Of a stretch of DNA of 64,000 nt, positions 26,278-35,424 are shown piece by piece. Position 1 is the first letter of the stretch; each line of letters begins with the position of its first letter. A program made the position numbers and the translations under genes. Location of the stretch: assembly GCF_002863225.1 (NCBI RefSeq), contig NZ_PKEK01000063.1, forward strand, positions 1 to 64,000, read 5' to 3'. The stretch is from Mycobacterium sp. (GTDB lineage: Bacteria; Actinomycetota; Actinomycetes; Mycobacteriales; Mycobacteriaceae). The notes under the pieces were generated by a model. That model had not been told where the DNA came from, did not search any database, and was given only the letters and a program-made list of their open reading frames with translations.

Positions 26278-28003
26278 ATTCGCGGTCTGGGCACCGAAAC
26301 CGGAGACCGTCCGCGTCGACGTCGACGGGACGGTCTCCCCGATGACGCGCGGCGAGGACGGCTGGTGGCGAGCGAGCGTTGACGCGACACGAGACGCCCG
26401 CTACGGATTCCTGCTCGACGACGATACCGAGTTGCTGCCCGACCCACGGTCTCCGCGTCAGCCCGACGGCGTGCACAAAGCCTCGCAGCTGTGGGAACGC
26501 CCGGACCCGGTCGACACCGGCTGGGCCGGTCGGCCGGTCGCGGGTGCGGTGATCTACGAGCTGCACATCGGGACCTTCACCCCGGCAGGAACTTTCGAAG
26601 CGGCCGTCGACAAGCTGGACTATTTGGTCGAACTCGGGGTCGACTTCGTCGAGGTGATGCCGGTGAACGCGTTCTCCGGCACACACGGTTGGGGCTACGA
26701 CGGTGTGCTGTGGTACGCGGTGCACGAAGCCTACGGTGGCCCAGACGGTTTGGTTCGGTTCATCGACGCCTGTCACCGCCGCGGTCTCGGGGTGCTGATC
26801 GACGCGGTGTTCAACCACCTCGGACCGTCGGGCAACTACCTGCCCCGGTTCGGGCCCTACCTGTCGTCGGCGAGTAACCCGTGGGGTGAGGGCATCAACA
26901 TCGCCGACGCGCAGTCCGACGAGGTGCGCCGCTACATCATCGACTGTGCGCTGCGGTGGATGCGCGACTTCGGCGCCGACGGCCTGCGCCTGGACGCCGT
27001 GCATGCCCTGTTCGACACCACCGCGATCCATATCCTCGAGGAACTGTCCGCCGAAACCGAGGCGCTGGCCGAGCAACTCGGCCGCCCGCTGTCGCTGATC
27101 GCCGAGAGCGACCTGAACGACCCGCGGATGATCACCCCCCGGCCGGAGCACGGCCTGGGTATGACCGGACAGTGGGATGACGACATCCACCACGCCATCC
27201 ACACCGCGGTTTCCGGTGAGCGGCAAGGCTATTACGCCGACTTCGGCTCACTGGCCGCGCTGGCAAAAACGTTGCGCCACGGTTTCTTCCACGCAGCCAC
27301 CTACTCGTCGTTTCGGCAGCGACGCCACGGCCGGCCGCTGGACACCACCGAGCTGTCCGGGACCCCGGCCACCCGACTGGTCGCCTACACCTGCACCCAC
27401 GACCAGGTCGGCAACCGCGCTCTCGGCGACCGGCCGTCGCAGAACCTGACCTACGGTCAACTCGCGGTGAAGGCCGCGCTGGTGTTGACCTCGCCCTACA
27501 CCGCAATGCTTTTCATGGGCGAGGAGTGGGGAGCCTCCACGCCGTTCCAGTTCTTCAGCTCACATCCCGAACCCGAGTTGGCCCGCGCCACCGCCGAGGG
27601 ACGCAAGCGGGAATTCGCCGACCACGGGTGGGACGCCGACGACATCCCCGACCCGCAGGACCCAAAGACCTTCCAACGGTCGAAGCTGGACTGGTCCGAG
27701 GTCGACCACGACGAGCACGCGAAATTGCTCCGGATCTATCGAGAGCTGATTGTGTTGCGGCGCAACGAGATCGATCTGAATGATCCGTGGCTGGACAACC
27801 TGATCGTCGACTACGACGAAGAGCGTCGCTGGATCGCACTGCGTCGGGGCGCCCTGACGGTGGCCTGCAATCTCGGCGTCGACCCCGCGACGGTCCCCTT
27901 CACCGGCAACGTGGTGCTGGGTTCGGAGCTGTTCGAAGTCGGTGAACAGAGCACTGAGCTGCCGCCGCACTCGTTCGTGATTTTGCGCGCTGTGGATAGC
28001 TGA
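26270..28003 (+). CDS. treZ: Malto-oligosyltrehalose trehalohydrolase TreZ
   Basis: A 577-residue GH13 enzyme that releases trehalose from maltooligosyl trehalose. A short N-terminal beta-sandwich (about 1-85, beginning EFAVWAPKPETV) precedes the barrel. Catalytic residues are Asp242 (LRLDAVHAL), Glu279 (IAESDLND) and Asp378 (CTHDQVGN). The ATG at 26270 overlaps the end of treY by 8 bases. In M. tuberculosis the same trio is Rv1564c-Rv1562c. Trehalose serves as stress protectant and as the sugar for mycolate carriers. No toxin-antitoxin pair follows treZ here, unlike H37Rv. Confidence 0.97.
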   Translation: MPEFAVWAPKPETVRVDVDGTVSPMTRGEDGWWRASVDATRDARYGFLLDDDTELLPDPRSPRQPDGVHKASQLWERPDPVDTGWAGRPVAGAVIYELHIGTFTPAGTFEAAVDKLDYLVELGVDFVEVMPVNAFSGTHGWGYDGVLWYAVHEAYGGPDGLVRFIDACHRRGLGVLIDAVFNHLGPSGNYLPRFGPYLSSASNPWGEGINIADAQSDEVRRYIIDCALRWMRDFGADGLRLDAVHALFDTTAIHILEELSAETEALAEQLGRPLSLIAESDLNDPRMITPRPEHGLGMTGQWDDDIHHAIHTAVSGERQGYYADFGSLAALAKTLRHGFFHAATYSSFRQRRHGRPLDTTELSGTPATRLVAYTCTHDQVGNRALGDRPSQNLTYGQLAVKAALVLTSPYTAMLFMGEEWGASTPFQFFSSHPEPELARATAEGRKREFADHGWDADDIPDPQDPKTFQRSKLDWSEVDHDEHAKLLRIYRELIVLRRNEIDLNDPWLDNLIVDYDEERRWIALRRGALTVACNLGVDPATVPFTGNVVLGSELFEVGEQSTELPPHSFVILRAVDS

Positions 28004-28039
28004 CTACCGTCCTCGTTCACGACCTCGCATGATGCGCGG

Positions 28040-28501
28040 ATGACCCAGCCTGACGTGTTGCCGATCCCGCCCATCCAAACCGCCTGCGATCCGGTGCATT
28101 CGACCCACGACCTGCGCGAGCGGTGGCGTGCACTGATGGGGCCGCTGGGGTTCGGCACCCGGCTGTTGTGGTTCGGCCTTATCGGGCCGGACCGCTGCTT
28201 CACCAAGAAGCTCAGCCGTATCGCGATCCAGCCGCACCCCCGAGGGCGAATCGTCTGGAACCTGATGTCCTCGATGCGCACATTGCTCGACGACCTGGAC
28301 CCGGACACCACGGTGGCGCTGCTGCTGTCCGGCCCCGGACGCGGCCCGGCCTCGACTGTCGAGCTGGTCTGGTCGAAGGCGTTGATCGACATGGCCGAGC
28401 GATTCGACGTGCCGTTGGAGCCGATCTTCCGTGCCAACGACGAGACGGTGGCAGTGCTGGGCCAGCGGATGCGTCATCCGGTAGCTTTCGGATGTGAGTG
28501 A
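28040..28501 (+). CDS. Conserved-looking mycobacterial hypothetical protein
   Basis: A 153-residue soluble protein without signal peptide or membrane helix. Visible features are PHPRGRIVWNLM, the acidic stretch DDLDPDTT, and ALLLSGPGRGPASTVELVW, a pattern I associate with a small group of mycobacterial hypotheticals that may be RadC/JAB-like; this is unproven. It starts 36 bases after treZ. Its stop overlaps the GTG start of the next small gene by 8 bases, so these two are co-translated. Base composition matches the neighbours. Function is unknown. Confidence 0.65.
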   Translation: MTQPDVLPIPPIQTACDPVHSTHDLRERWRALMGPLGFGTRLLWFGLIGPDRCFTKKLSRIAIQPHPRGRIVWNLMSSMRTLLDDLDPDTTVALLLSGPGRGPASTVELVWSKALIDMAERFDVPLEPIFRANDETVAVLGQRMRHPVAFGCE

Positions 28502-28727
28502 CGTTGACGAGGGCGCCCGGGCCCGTCTGGATTACATCGAAAAGCAACTTCAAATGCTGTTTCCGGAGGGCTACGTGCCGTTCGCCGAGGCGAATGCCGC
28601 GGGAATGCCGCCCGCCGTGGTCGAACTCGCCCGTCGCGGCAACCTGATCGCCGCGATCAAGGAGTACCGCACCTTGACGGGTGCCGGCCTGGCCGAGGCG
28701 AAGAAAGCCGTCGAGGACATTCGCTGA
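28494..28727 (+). CDS. Small protein resembling the ribosomal L7/L12 C-terminal domain
   Basis: A 77-residue protein. Its second half, AIKEYRTLTGAGLAEAKKAVEDI, has the helix pattern of the L7/L12 C-terminal domain (the KxxR/T-G-x-x-L-x-E-A-K-x-x-V motif). The N-terminal half is a helix preceded by acidic residues. Stand-alone proteins of this type are common in actinobacteria and unassigned; the domain in L7/L12 contacts translation factors. The GTG at 28494 lies within the end of the upstream gene. It is followed 49 bases later by a GAF-ANTAR regulator. Confidence 0.7.
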   Translation: MSDVDEGARARLDYIEKQLQMLFPEGYVPFAEANAAGMPPAVVELARRGNLIAAIKEYRTLTGAGLAEAKKAVEDIR

Positions 28728-28776
28728 CCTCTGCGTTCCGGTGTAGTTCCAGGCAGTTACGGGAACTGCTTGAGAT

Positions 28777-29457
28777 ATGCCGAATCTACCGGCGCACGAG
28801 TTGGCGCAGCGTATGGCCGAGTTGGCCCGATCTGTAGCCGCACCACGCGACATCGAAGCTGTCCTGAGTGGCGTCACCGCCACCGCGGTCGAGCTGCTCG
28901 ATGGCGCCGATACCGCCGGAGTGCTGCTGGTCTCCAAGGGGGGCAAATTCGAGTCGCTGTCCGGCACGTCCGACCTCATCTACGAAGTCGACCGGCTCCA
29001 GGAAAAGCACAACGCCGGGCCTTGTGTCGATGCGGCGATCAAGGATCTCGTGGTCCGCACCGAGGACTTCGAGACCGAGACCCGGTGGGGCGATTACTCG
29101 CGTGAGGTCTGCAAGCTCGGGGTTCGCAGCAGCATCTCCTTCAAGCTCTACACCGGGGAACGGACCGCGGGCGCGTTGAACGTTTTTTCACGGCATCCGA
29201 ACAATTTCGATGCCGACTCCGAGGTGATCGGGTCGATACTCGCCGCGCACGCCGCCGCGGCCATCCTGGCCAGCCGCGACAGCCAGCAGCTGCAGGCCGC
29301 CCTGCTCAGCCGCGACGTCATCGGCCAGGCAAAAGGGATGCTGATGGAGCGCTTCAGCATCGATTCTCTGGCCGCATTCGAGATGCTGCGAAAGCTGTCC
29401 CAGCAGATGAACGTGAAGTTGGCCGAAGTCGCTCAACGTGTCGTCGACACCCGCTGA
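28777..29457 (+). CDS. GAF-ANTAR domain RNA-binding antitermination regulator
   Basis: A 226-residue cytoplasmic regulator. A GAF sensor domain (about residues 20-160) has ADTAGVLLVSKGG and the ligand-pocket stretch HNAGPCVDA. A C-terminal ANTAR domain (about 170-225) has DVIGQAKGMLMERFSIDSLAAFEMLRKLSQ. ANTAR domains bind paired hexanucleotide-loop hairpins in nascent RNA and prevent termination; in mycobacteria they control lipid and redox genes. No response-regulator receiver domain is present, so the signal is probably sensed by GAF directly. Its RNA target is not obvious in this window. It converges with ilvA, 12 bases apart. Confidence 0.9.
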   Translation: MPNLPAHELAQRMAELARSVAAPRDIEAVLSGVTATAVELLDGADTAGVLLVSKGGKFESLSGTSDLIYEVDRLQEKHNAGPCVDAAIKDLVVRTEDFETETRWGDYSREVCKLGVRSSISFKLYTGERTAGALNVFSRHPNNFDADSEVIGSILAAHAAAAILASRDSQQLQAALLSRDVIGQAKGMLMERFSIDSLAAFEMLRKLSQQMNVKLAEVAQRVVDTR

Positions 29458-29469
29458 GCCGCGCAGCAA

Positions 29470-30774
29470 CTAGAGCAGGTAGCGGTAGGCCGGTGAACCC
29501 GGCTCGATCGCCTCGATCTGCATCTCGGTGGCTCGCATCCGTTCCAGCAACCCGTCCAGGTCGGCCGCCGAGCCCAGCTCGATGCCGACCAGCGCCTCGC
29601 CGGTTTCGCGGTTGTTCCGCTTGACGTATTCGAACAGCGTCACGTCATCGTTGGGTCCCAGCACGCTGTCCAGGAAGCGGCGCAGTGCGCCGGGTTCCTG
29701 AGGGAAGTCGACCAGGAAGTAGTGCTTGAGGCCGAGGTGCACCAGCGACCGCTCGAGTATCTCGCCATACCGCGACACGTCGTTGTTACCGCCCGACACC
29801 AGGCACACCACCGTCGAGCCCGGTTCGATGTCGGCTTCGAGCAGCCCGGCCACGGCGAGTGCGCCGGCGGGCTCGGCGATGATCCCCTCGTTCTGATAGA
29901 GGTCGAGCATCGCCGTACACACCGCGCCCTCGTCGACCGTGGTGATCGAGACCATGTTCCCGGCCGCGGCCAGAGCGGCGTAGGTCAGCGTGCCGGCCCG
30001 GCTCACCGCGGCGCCGTCGACGAATTGGTCGACGTGGTCGAGGGTCACCGGTGCACCGTTGGCGAGGGCGGCCATCATGGCGGCCGCGCCCGCCGGTTCG
30101 ATGCCGAGCACCGATGTCTTACTGGTCCGCTCGGCGAGGTAGGTGGTGATGCCGGCGATGCAGCCGCCACCGCCGACCGGGACCACCACCAGATCTGGTT
30201 CATCGTCGAGCCGGTCCAGGATTTCGACAGCGATGGTGCCCTGGCCCGCCATGGTGCGTGGGTCGTCGAACGGCGGCACCAGCGTCGCGCCGGTGCGTTG
30301 CACGTCGGCGAGCGCCGCCGCGGCGGCCAGGTCGTAGGTCGATCCGCCGACGATCAGCTCGATGAAGTCGCCGCCGTGATAGCGGATGCGATCGCGCTTC
30401 TGTTTCGGTGTCTTGGCCGGGACGTAGACGCGACCGCGGACACCCAGGGTGCGGCAGGCATAGGCGAAGCCCTGTGCGTGATTACCCGCCGACGAGCAGA
30501 CCACCCCGGCGGCTCGTTCGGCGTCGGACAGCTGCACCAGCAGGTTGTAGGCGCCGCGCAGCTTGTAGGAGCGCACGGTCTGTAGGTCTTCGCGCTTGAG
30601 ATAGACGTTCGCCCCGGTGGTCGCGGACAACCGGTCGGAAAACTGCAGCGGTGTGGGGGTGACCACGCCGGCAATTCGGGTGGCCGCCGCGTCGATGTCG
30701 GCCGCACGCAGCGGCCCCCCACTCTCAGGGCTCGAGCCCCGGGTGCTCGGGCTTTGACTCAGTTCGGCGGACAC
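29470..30774 (-). CDS. ilvA: Threonine dehydratase IlvA, biosynthetic
   Basis: A 434-residue PLP enzyme that deaminates threonine to 2-oxobutanoate, the first step to isoleucine. The PLP lysine is Lys71 in RSYKLRGAYN. SAGNHAQGFA and the glycine loop VGGGGCIAG bind phosphate. The last ~90 residues form a single ACT-like regulatory region (HYFLVDFPQEPGALRRF), consistent with feedback control by isoleucine. The start is GTG 30774. The gene corresponds to Rv1559 and lies next to the Rv1558-like nitroreductase as in M. tuberculosis. Confidence 0.95.
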   Translation of the reverse strand: MSAELSQSPSTRGSSPESGGPLRAADIDAAATRIAGVVTPTPLQFSDRLSATTGANVYLKREDLQTVRSYKLRGAYNLLVQLSDAERAAGVVCSSAGNHAQGFAYACRTLGVRGRVYVPAKTPKQKRDRIRYHGGDFIELIVGGSTYDLAAAAALADVQRTGATLVPPFDDPRTMAGQGTIAVEILDRLDDEPDLVVVPVGGGGCIAGITTYLAERTSKTSVLGIEPAGAAAMMAALANGAPVTLDHVDQFVDGAAVSRAGTLTYAALAAAGNMVSITTVDEGAVCTAMLDLYQNEGIIAEPAGALAVAGLLEADIEPGSTVVCLVSGGNNDVSRYGEILERSLVHLGLKHYFLVDFPQEPGALRRFLDSVLGPNDDVTLFEYVKRNNRETGEALVGIELGSAADLDGLLERMRATEMQIEAIEPGSPAYRYLL

Positions 30775-30802
30775 TGGTCAATGGTGCCACCAAGCTGCGC
30801 GT

Positions 30803-31240
30803 TCAGTGCACAGGGGTCAATACAAACAGCGGAATTTGCCGGTCTGTCTTCTGCTGGTAGTCGGCGTAGTCCGGGTAGGCGGCCACGGCCCGCTCCCACC
30901 AGACGGCCTTCTCGTCGCCGAAGACCTCGCGCGCGTCGTAGTCCTTGGTGACGGTGCCGTCCTGCAGTTCGACCCGCGGGTTCTTGGTGATGTTGAAGTA
31001 CCAGACCGGGTTCTTGGGCGCGCCGCCCAGCGAGGCGACGGCGGCGTACTCGCCGTTGTGCTCGACGCGCATCAGCGGCGTCTTGCGGAGCTTGCCGGAT
31101 TTGGCGCCGACGGTGGTCAGCAGGATGACCGGCATGCCTTTCATGTCGGTGCCTTCGGTTCCACCGGATTCGGCGATCTTTTCGGCTTGCTCGCGGGACC
31201 AGTCCCACGGGGACGGGGCGTATTCACCTTCGAGTGGCAT
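30803..31240 (-). CDS. Deazaflavin (F420)-dependent nitroreductase family protein (Rv1558-like)
   Basis: A 145-residue split-barrel protein of the Ddn/FGD-like F420H2-dependent reductase family. The F420-binding features are TTVGAKSGKLRKTPLM and ASLGGAPKNPVWYFNI followed by NPRVEL. Homologues reduce nitroimidazoles, quinones or mycotoxins with F420H2; the native substrate is unknown. ATG 31240 begins MPLEGEYAPSPWDW, usual for the group. It lies 28 bases upstream of ilvA on the same strand, as Rv1558-Rv1559 do. It has no signal peptide, and such proteins associate with the inner face of the membrane. Confidence 0.92.
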   Translation of the reverse strand: MPLEGEYAPSPWDWSREQAEKIAESGGTEGTDMKGMPVILLTTVGAKSGKLRKTPLMRVEHNGEYAAVASLGGAPKNPVWYFNITKNPRVELQDGTVTKDYDAREVFGDEKAVWWERAVAAYPDYADYQQKTDRQIPLFVLTPVH

Positions 31241-31485
31241 GACACCACTTTAGGCATGAGTGGGCAGGGCGCGTCCACCAGCACGTCGCGCCTGCGCCGG
31301 AACGCCGCGTATGCGATGTACAGTCTGCGATCGATCCGCTCGCTGACCTGTAGTCGTGCAGATCCTCGCGGCCGCGAGGGTGACATCTACCCAACGATGG
31401 GACAAGACGCACCATGTCGCGGTACTCGCGCTCGAATGATGTGAGCTGTCCCTCCGCCGCCGTTTCCAGTTCTGATTGACCGGCG

Positions 31486-32730
31486 ATGGCGATCACCGAT
31501 GTGCCCCAGTACGCGCACCTCAGCGCGGCCGACCTGACTGCACTCACCGCCGAGTTGGACGCGATCCGCAGCGACACCGAATCCTCGCGCGGGGCCAAGG
31601 ATCGGGCATACCTGATGCGCGCCATAGCTTTTCAGCGATGCCTGGACATCGTTGCGCGATTGATCATCGCCGCAACGAAGGGCCGAATCGGCTGGGCGGT
31701 GGGAACGACCGCGCTGGCCGCGGCGAAGTGCATCGAGAACATGGAACTCGGGCACAACATCTCGCACGGTCAATGGGACTGGATGAACGACCCGGAGATC
31801 CATTCCAACACCTGGGAGTGGGACATCGTGGCGCCCACCTCGCAGTGGCGCTACACCCACAACTACCAGCACCACGTCTTCACCAATGTCGTCGGTGTCG
31901 ACGCCGATCTCGGATTCGGAATCCTGCGCGTCAGCAGGGACCAGAAGTGGCGACCCCCGGCCCTGCTGCAGCCACTGTTCGCCGTGCTGCTCGGGATGGC
32001 CTTCGAATGGGGCATCGCGTTGTACGGGGTGGTCGCGGTTCAGCAGGAAGAGACGACCGACGCCGGCCGGGCGGTTCAGAGATCGGCGCTGCTGAAAAAG
32101 ATGTCCCGGCAGGCGATCAAGGACTACGTCTTGTTCCCGGCGCTCAGTCGTGGTCGGTGGCGACGAACGCTGGGCGCGAACATCGTCGCGAACGGCTTAC
32201 GCAGCGGGTGGGCGTACATCGTCATCGTCTGCGGTCACTTCGTCGACGGGGCGGAGAAGTTCACAGCGTCGGTGCTGCACAACGAGACGCGAGAACACTG
32301 GTATCTCCGGCAGATGCTGGGTACGGCGAACTTCGAGGCGGGACCGGTGCTGCGGTTCATGACCGGAAATCTCTGCTACCAGATCGAACACCACCTCTTC
32401 CCCGATCTGCCACACAATCGGTATCCGGAGGTCGCCGAGCGGGTGCGCGCGGTGTTCCTCGCCTACGACCTGCCGTACACGACCGGCCCGCTGCTGCGTC
32501 AGTACCTACTCACCGTGCGCACCATCTGCAAACTGGCGCTGCCGGATCGATACCTCTCCGCAACCTGCGACGACGCACCGGAAACAGCCTCGGAGAACAG
32601 GTTTCGGAGCGCCGCCGACCGCTCGGGGTCGACGGATCACGACATGGACGACCGGCGACGCGGATTGGCGACGGCTCTGCGCCTCCAGCGTGAGCTGGCG
32701 ACCGACGGGTCGCGCCGCTACGCCGGTTGA
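31486..32730 (+). CDS. DesA3-like membrane fatty acyl desaturase
   Basis: A 414-residue di-iron membrane desaturase. The three histidine clusters are visible: GHNISHGQWDW (near residue 88), YTHNYQHHVF (near 126) and YQIEHHLFPDLPHNRY (near 302). Several hydrophobic segments lie between them. The N-terminus MAITDVPQYAHLSAADL is like Rv3229c (DesA3), the mycobacterial stearoyl-CoA delta-9 desaturase. No rubredoxin-type NADPH reductase gene (Rv3230c) is adjacent, so electrons must come from elsewhere. No clear Shine-Dalgarno precedes the ATG; the choice rests on similarity. The 245 bases before it hold no recognisable gene. The end overlaps fadD by 13 bases. Confidence 0.9.
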   Translation: MAITDVPQYAHLSAADLTALTAELDAIRSDTESSRGAKDRAYLMRAIAFQRCLDIVARLIIAATKGRIGWAVGTTALAAAKCIENMELGHNISHGQWDWMNDPEIHSNTWEWDIVAPTSQWRYTHNYQHHVFTNVVGVDADLGFGILRVSRDQKWRPPALLQPLFAVLLGMAFEWGIALYGVVAVQQEETTDAGRAVQRSALLKKMSRQAIKDYVLFPALSRGRWRRTLGANIVANGLRSGWAYIVIVCGHFVDGAEKFTASVLHNETREHWYLRQMLGTANFEAGPVLRFMTGNLCYQIEHHLFPDLPHNRYPEVAERVRAVFLAYDLPYTTGPLLRQYLLTVRTICKLALPDRYLSATCDDAPETASENRFRSAADRSGSTDHDMDDRRRGLATALRLQRELATDGSRRYAG

Positions 32731-34556
32731 GCCGACGATGCCCGGGCCGGTTCGTGAACGTCCGGACCCGGTTCCTTGCTGTAGAGCTCGTCGATCTCGG
32801 CGGCGTACTTCGCCATGATCGGCCGGCGTTTGAGTTTCATCGTCAGGGTGATCTCGTCGCCGCCCGGCTCCCACAGCGCCGGCAGCACCCGGAAGCGCTT
32901 GATCTGCTCGACCCGTGAGAGTTTGGCGTTGCCGGTCGCCACGCCGGCAGCGATCTTCGCCAGCATCTCCGGATGCGCGGCCAGGGCATCGGGTGTGGCG
33001 TCCGCGAGCCCGAGGTCGGCCGCGTGTGGGCCGACCGAATCGGCATCGAATACCAGTAACGCCGTGTTGTACGGCCGGCCGTCGCCGACGGTCAGCATCG
33101 CCCCGATCATCGGGCAGGCCGCCAGAATGGTGGTCTCGATGTTCGCCGGCGACATGTTCTTCCCGGCCTCGTTGATGATCAATTCCTTCTTGCGGTCGAC
33201 GATGCGCAGGTAGCCGTCGTCGTCCACCTCGAGGATGTCGCCGGTGTGCAGCCAGCCGTCGGGGTCGATCGCCTCAGCGGTCTTGGCCGGCTCGCCGCGA
33301 TAGCCCTTCATCACCAGCGGACCGCGGACCAGGTACTCCCCGTCCTCGGCGATCCTGGCCTCGAGGCCGGGCAGCAGTTTGCCCACCGACCCCAGCCGGG
33401 CATCCGCCGGATGGGTCACGCTCGCAACACAACTCAGCTCCGACATGCCCCACACCTCGGCGATCTGGATGCCGATACCGGCGAAGAACGCCAGGGTCTC
33501 CCGCGGGATCGGTGCCGCACCGCTGACCGCCCAGCGCAACTCGTCGAACCCGAGTTTCGCGCGCAGTTTCGACAGCACCAGATCATCGGCCTGCCGCCAT
33601 TCCGCCGCCACCTCTTCGGACAGCGTCTCACCGGCGACCAGGGCGGCGGCCTTCTTCGCCGCGACCGACATCGCCCACTGCAGAGCCTGGCGCTTGGTCT
33701 CGTCGGGCTCGTGCGTGGTCGCGAATTCGATTGCCGCCTTAAGCTTTTCCCATACCCGCGGGACAGCAGCCCAGATCGTCGGGTGCACATCGGACAACGC
33801 GGCGGCGATCTCGCGGGCATCGGACACCACGGTCACCTGGGCGCCGGACACCTCGTTGTTGTACAGCGCCATCGTGCGGTCGGCGATGTGCGCCGACGGC
33901 AGGAAGGACGTCACACGATCGCCGAACCGCACACCGAGAACGGCGTCGAGGGCACGGGCCTCGAAAAGCAGGTGCGCGTGCGTCATCTCCACGCCCTTGG
34001 GGTGACCGGTCGTTCCGGACGTGTAGATCAGGGTGATCACGTCGTCGGGCTGCACCGCCCGCCAGGTCGCCTCGAAATCGAAGTCGTCGTTGCCTGCGGC
34101 GTGCAGATCGTCCAGCGACAGCGTGCCGTCCGGAGCACCGTCGACGCAGATGATGTGGTCGAGGGTGGCGCCGCTGGCCCGGATCACGTCGAGGTACTGC
34201 TGTTCGCAGATCACGACCTTGGTTCCGGCGTTGTCGAACACGTAGCTGAGTTGTTCGGGCGCCAGTGTGTTGTACACCGAGAACGAGGTGGCACCGAGGT
34301 GCTGCGCGCCGACCTCGACCGGGTAGAACTCGATCCGGTTGGCCATCATCAACGACACCGTGTCGCCGCGGCGAACCCCCAGGCCGTGCAATCCGGCCGC
34401 CACCGCGCGAACGCCGGCCGCGTACTCGCGCCAGGTCATCGTCTGACCGTCACCCGGGGTTCTTAGGGCGATCGCATCGGGATCGACCGCCGCGTTTCGC
34501 TGAAATGCTTCGCACAACGTGGCGGGCGCGTCAGAGGTGGTCGTCTGATCGGTCAC
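32718..34556 (-). CDS. fadD11: Long-chain fatty-acid-CoA ligase, FadD11-like
   Basis: A 612-residue ANL-superfamily enzyme that activates fatty acids to acyl-CoA through an acyl-adenylate. The P-loop-like run is LIYTSGTTGHPKGVEMTH near residue 175. WGMSELSC and GWLHTGDILEVDDDGYL follow, and DRKKELII precedes the C-terminal lid domain. The length and the location upstream of dnaE1 match the fadD11 region of M. tuberculosis (Rv1550/Rv1549), where the gene is split; here it is intact. The start is GTG 34556. Soluble, probably membrane-associated. It could supply acyl-CoA to the desaturase next door; that is inference from position. Confidence 0.9.
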   Translation of the reverse strand: MTDQTTTSDAPATLCEAFQRNAAVDPDAIALRTPGDGQTMTWREYAAGVRAVAAGLHGLGVRRGDTVSLMMANRIEFYPVEVGAQHLGATSFSVYNTLAPEQLSYVFDNAGTKVVICEQQYLDVIRASGATLDHIICVDGAPDGTLSLDDLHAAGNDDFDFEATWRAVQPDDVITLIYTSGTTGHPKGVEMTHAHLLFEARALDAVLGVRFGDRVTSFLPSAHIADRTMALYNNEVSGAQVTVVSDAREIAAALSDVHPTIWAAVPRVWEKLKAAIEFATTHEPDETKRQALQWAMSVAAKKAAALVAGETLSEEVAAEWRQADDLVLSKLRAKLGFDELRWAVSGAAPIPRETLAFFAGIGIQIAEVWGMSELSCVASVTHPADARLGSVGKLLPGLEARIAEDGEYLVRGPLVMKGYRGEPAKTAEAIDPDGWLHTGDILEVDDDGYLRIVDRKKELIINEAGKNMSPANIETTILAACPMIGAMLTVGDGRPYNTALLVFDADSVGPHAADLGLADATPDALAAHPEMLAKIAAGVATGNAKLSRVEQIKRFRVLPALWEPGGDEITLTMKLKRRPIMAKYAAEIDELYSKEPGPDVHEPARASSAQPA

Positions 34557-34590
34557 TCAGCCGAGGCTAGTCCCGGAGTACCTTGCCGGT

Positions 34591-35412
34591 ATGGGATTTG
34601 CGATCACCGACTTGACGCCCGTCGAGCAGACCGCGTTCGTCACCCAGTACGCCCGCGCGGTCGACAGTCGTTGGACCAGGCCCATACTCGGCGACACCCT
34701 GGCCGACGACATCGTCGCCAAAATCGACTACGACTTTCCGGGTTTGGGCGTGCCCGCCAGCGCAATCCGTCAGACCGCGCTGCGCGCGAAGCTGCTCGAT
34801 GACCGGATACGGGATTTCGTGGCCCGGCATCCCGACGCCGTGGTCGTCGACCTCGGGGCGGGGCTGGCGACACCCATGCCGCGGGTCGCGCCACCACCCA
34901 CGGTCGATTGGTACGACGTCGACCTGCCCAATGTGATCGCGCTTCGAAACCGGGTCGTCCCGCCCGACACCCACGCCCACTCGGTGCCCGCGTCGCTGGC
35001 CGACAACTCGTGGACCGACCACATACCTGCGGGCCGGCCGACGTTTCTGTTTGCCGACGGGCTGCTGGCTTTCGTCTCGGAGTCGGTGATCGTCAACCTC
35101 TTTCGCCACATTCCGGAGCACTTCGAGTCCGGCGAGATAGCGATCAACGACTACGGGCGGGTCAGCCCGCTCAACATCGCTGTCATGAAGGTCGTCTTCA
35201 GCGCCGTCGGAACACAATGGCGGTACCGGGGTTTCGACGATGCCCGGGTACCGGAGAGCTGGAGCCCGCGGCTTCGACTGGTGGAGGAGACGAGCTTGTC
35301 GCAGGTGCCGGAGGTCGATCTGTATCCGACCGCCGCCCGGGTCTCGACCCGCCTGATGGGCAAGACCAAATCCGGTGCCCGCACCGCGCGCATCCTGCGC
35401 TACCGCTTCTGA
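34591..35412 (+). CDS. Leucine carboxyl methyltransferase-like SAM-dependent O-methyltransferase
   Basis: A 273-residue class I methyltransferase of the LCM/PPM (tetracenomycin polyketide synthesis TcmP-like) type. VVVDLGAGL (about residue 84) is the SAM-binding motif I, and VDWYDVDLPNVIALRN gives the acidic motif that holds the ribose. LFADGLLAF is motif IV. LCM proteins methylate carboxyls or small hydroxylated molecules; the substrate is unknown. It starts 34 bases from the divergent fadD and ends 12 bases before the amidohydrolase start, so the two are probably co-transcribed. Confidence 0.85.
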   Translation: MGFAITDLTPVEQTAFVTQYARAVDSRWTRPILGDTLADDIVAKIDYDFPGLGVPASAIRQTALRAKLLDDRIRDFVARHPDAVVVDLGAGLATPMPRVAPPPTVDWYDVDLPNVIALRNRVVPPDTHAHSVPASLADNSWTDHIPAGRPTFLFADGLLAFVSESVIVNLFRHIPEHFESGEIAINDYGRVSPLNIAVMKVVFSAVGTQWRYRGFDDARVPESWSPRLRLVEETSLSQVPEVDLYPTAARVSTRLMGKTKSGARTARILRYRF

Positions 35413-35424
35413 AAGGTGACCACG

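Noticed and set aside
31241..31485. Possible gene or remnant between the nitroreductase and the desaturase
   Set aside because: Short frames on both strands have no coherent product, start site or similarity; it is treated as non-coding.
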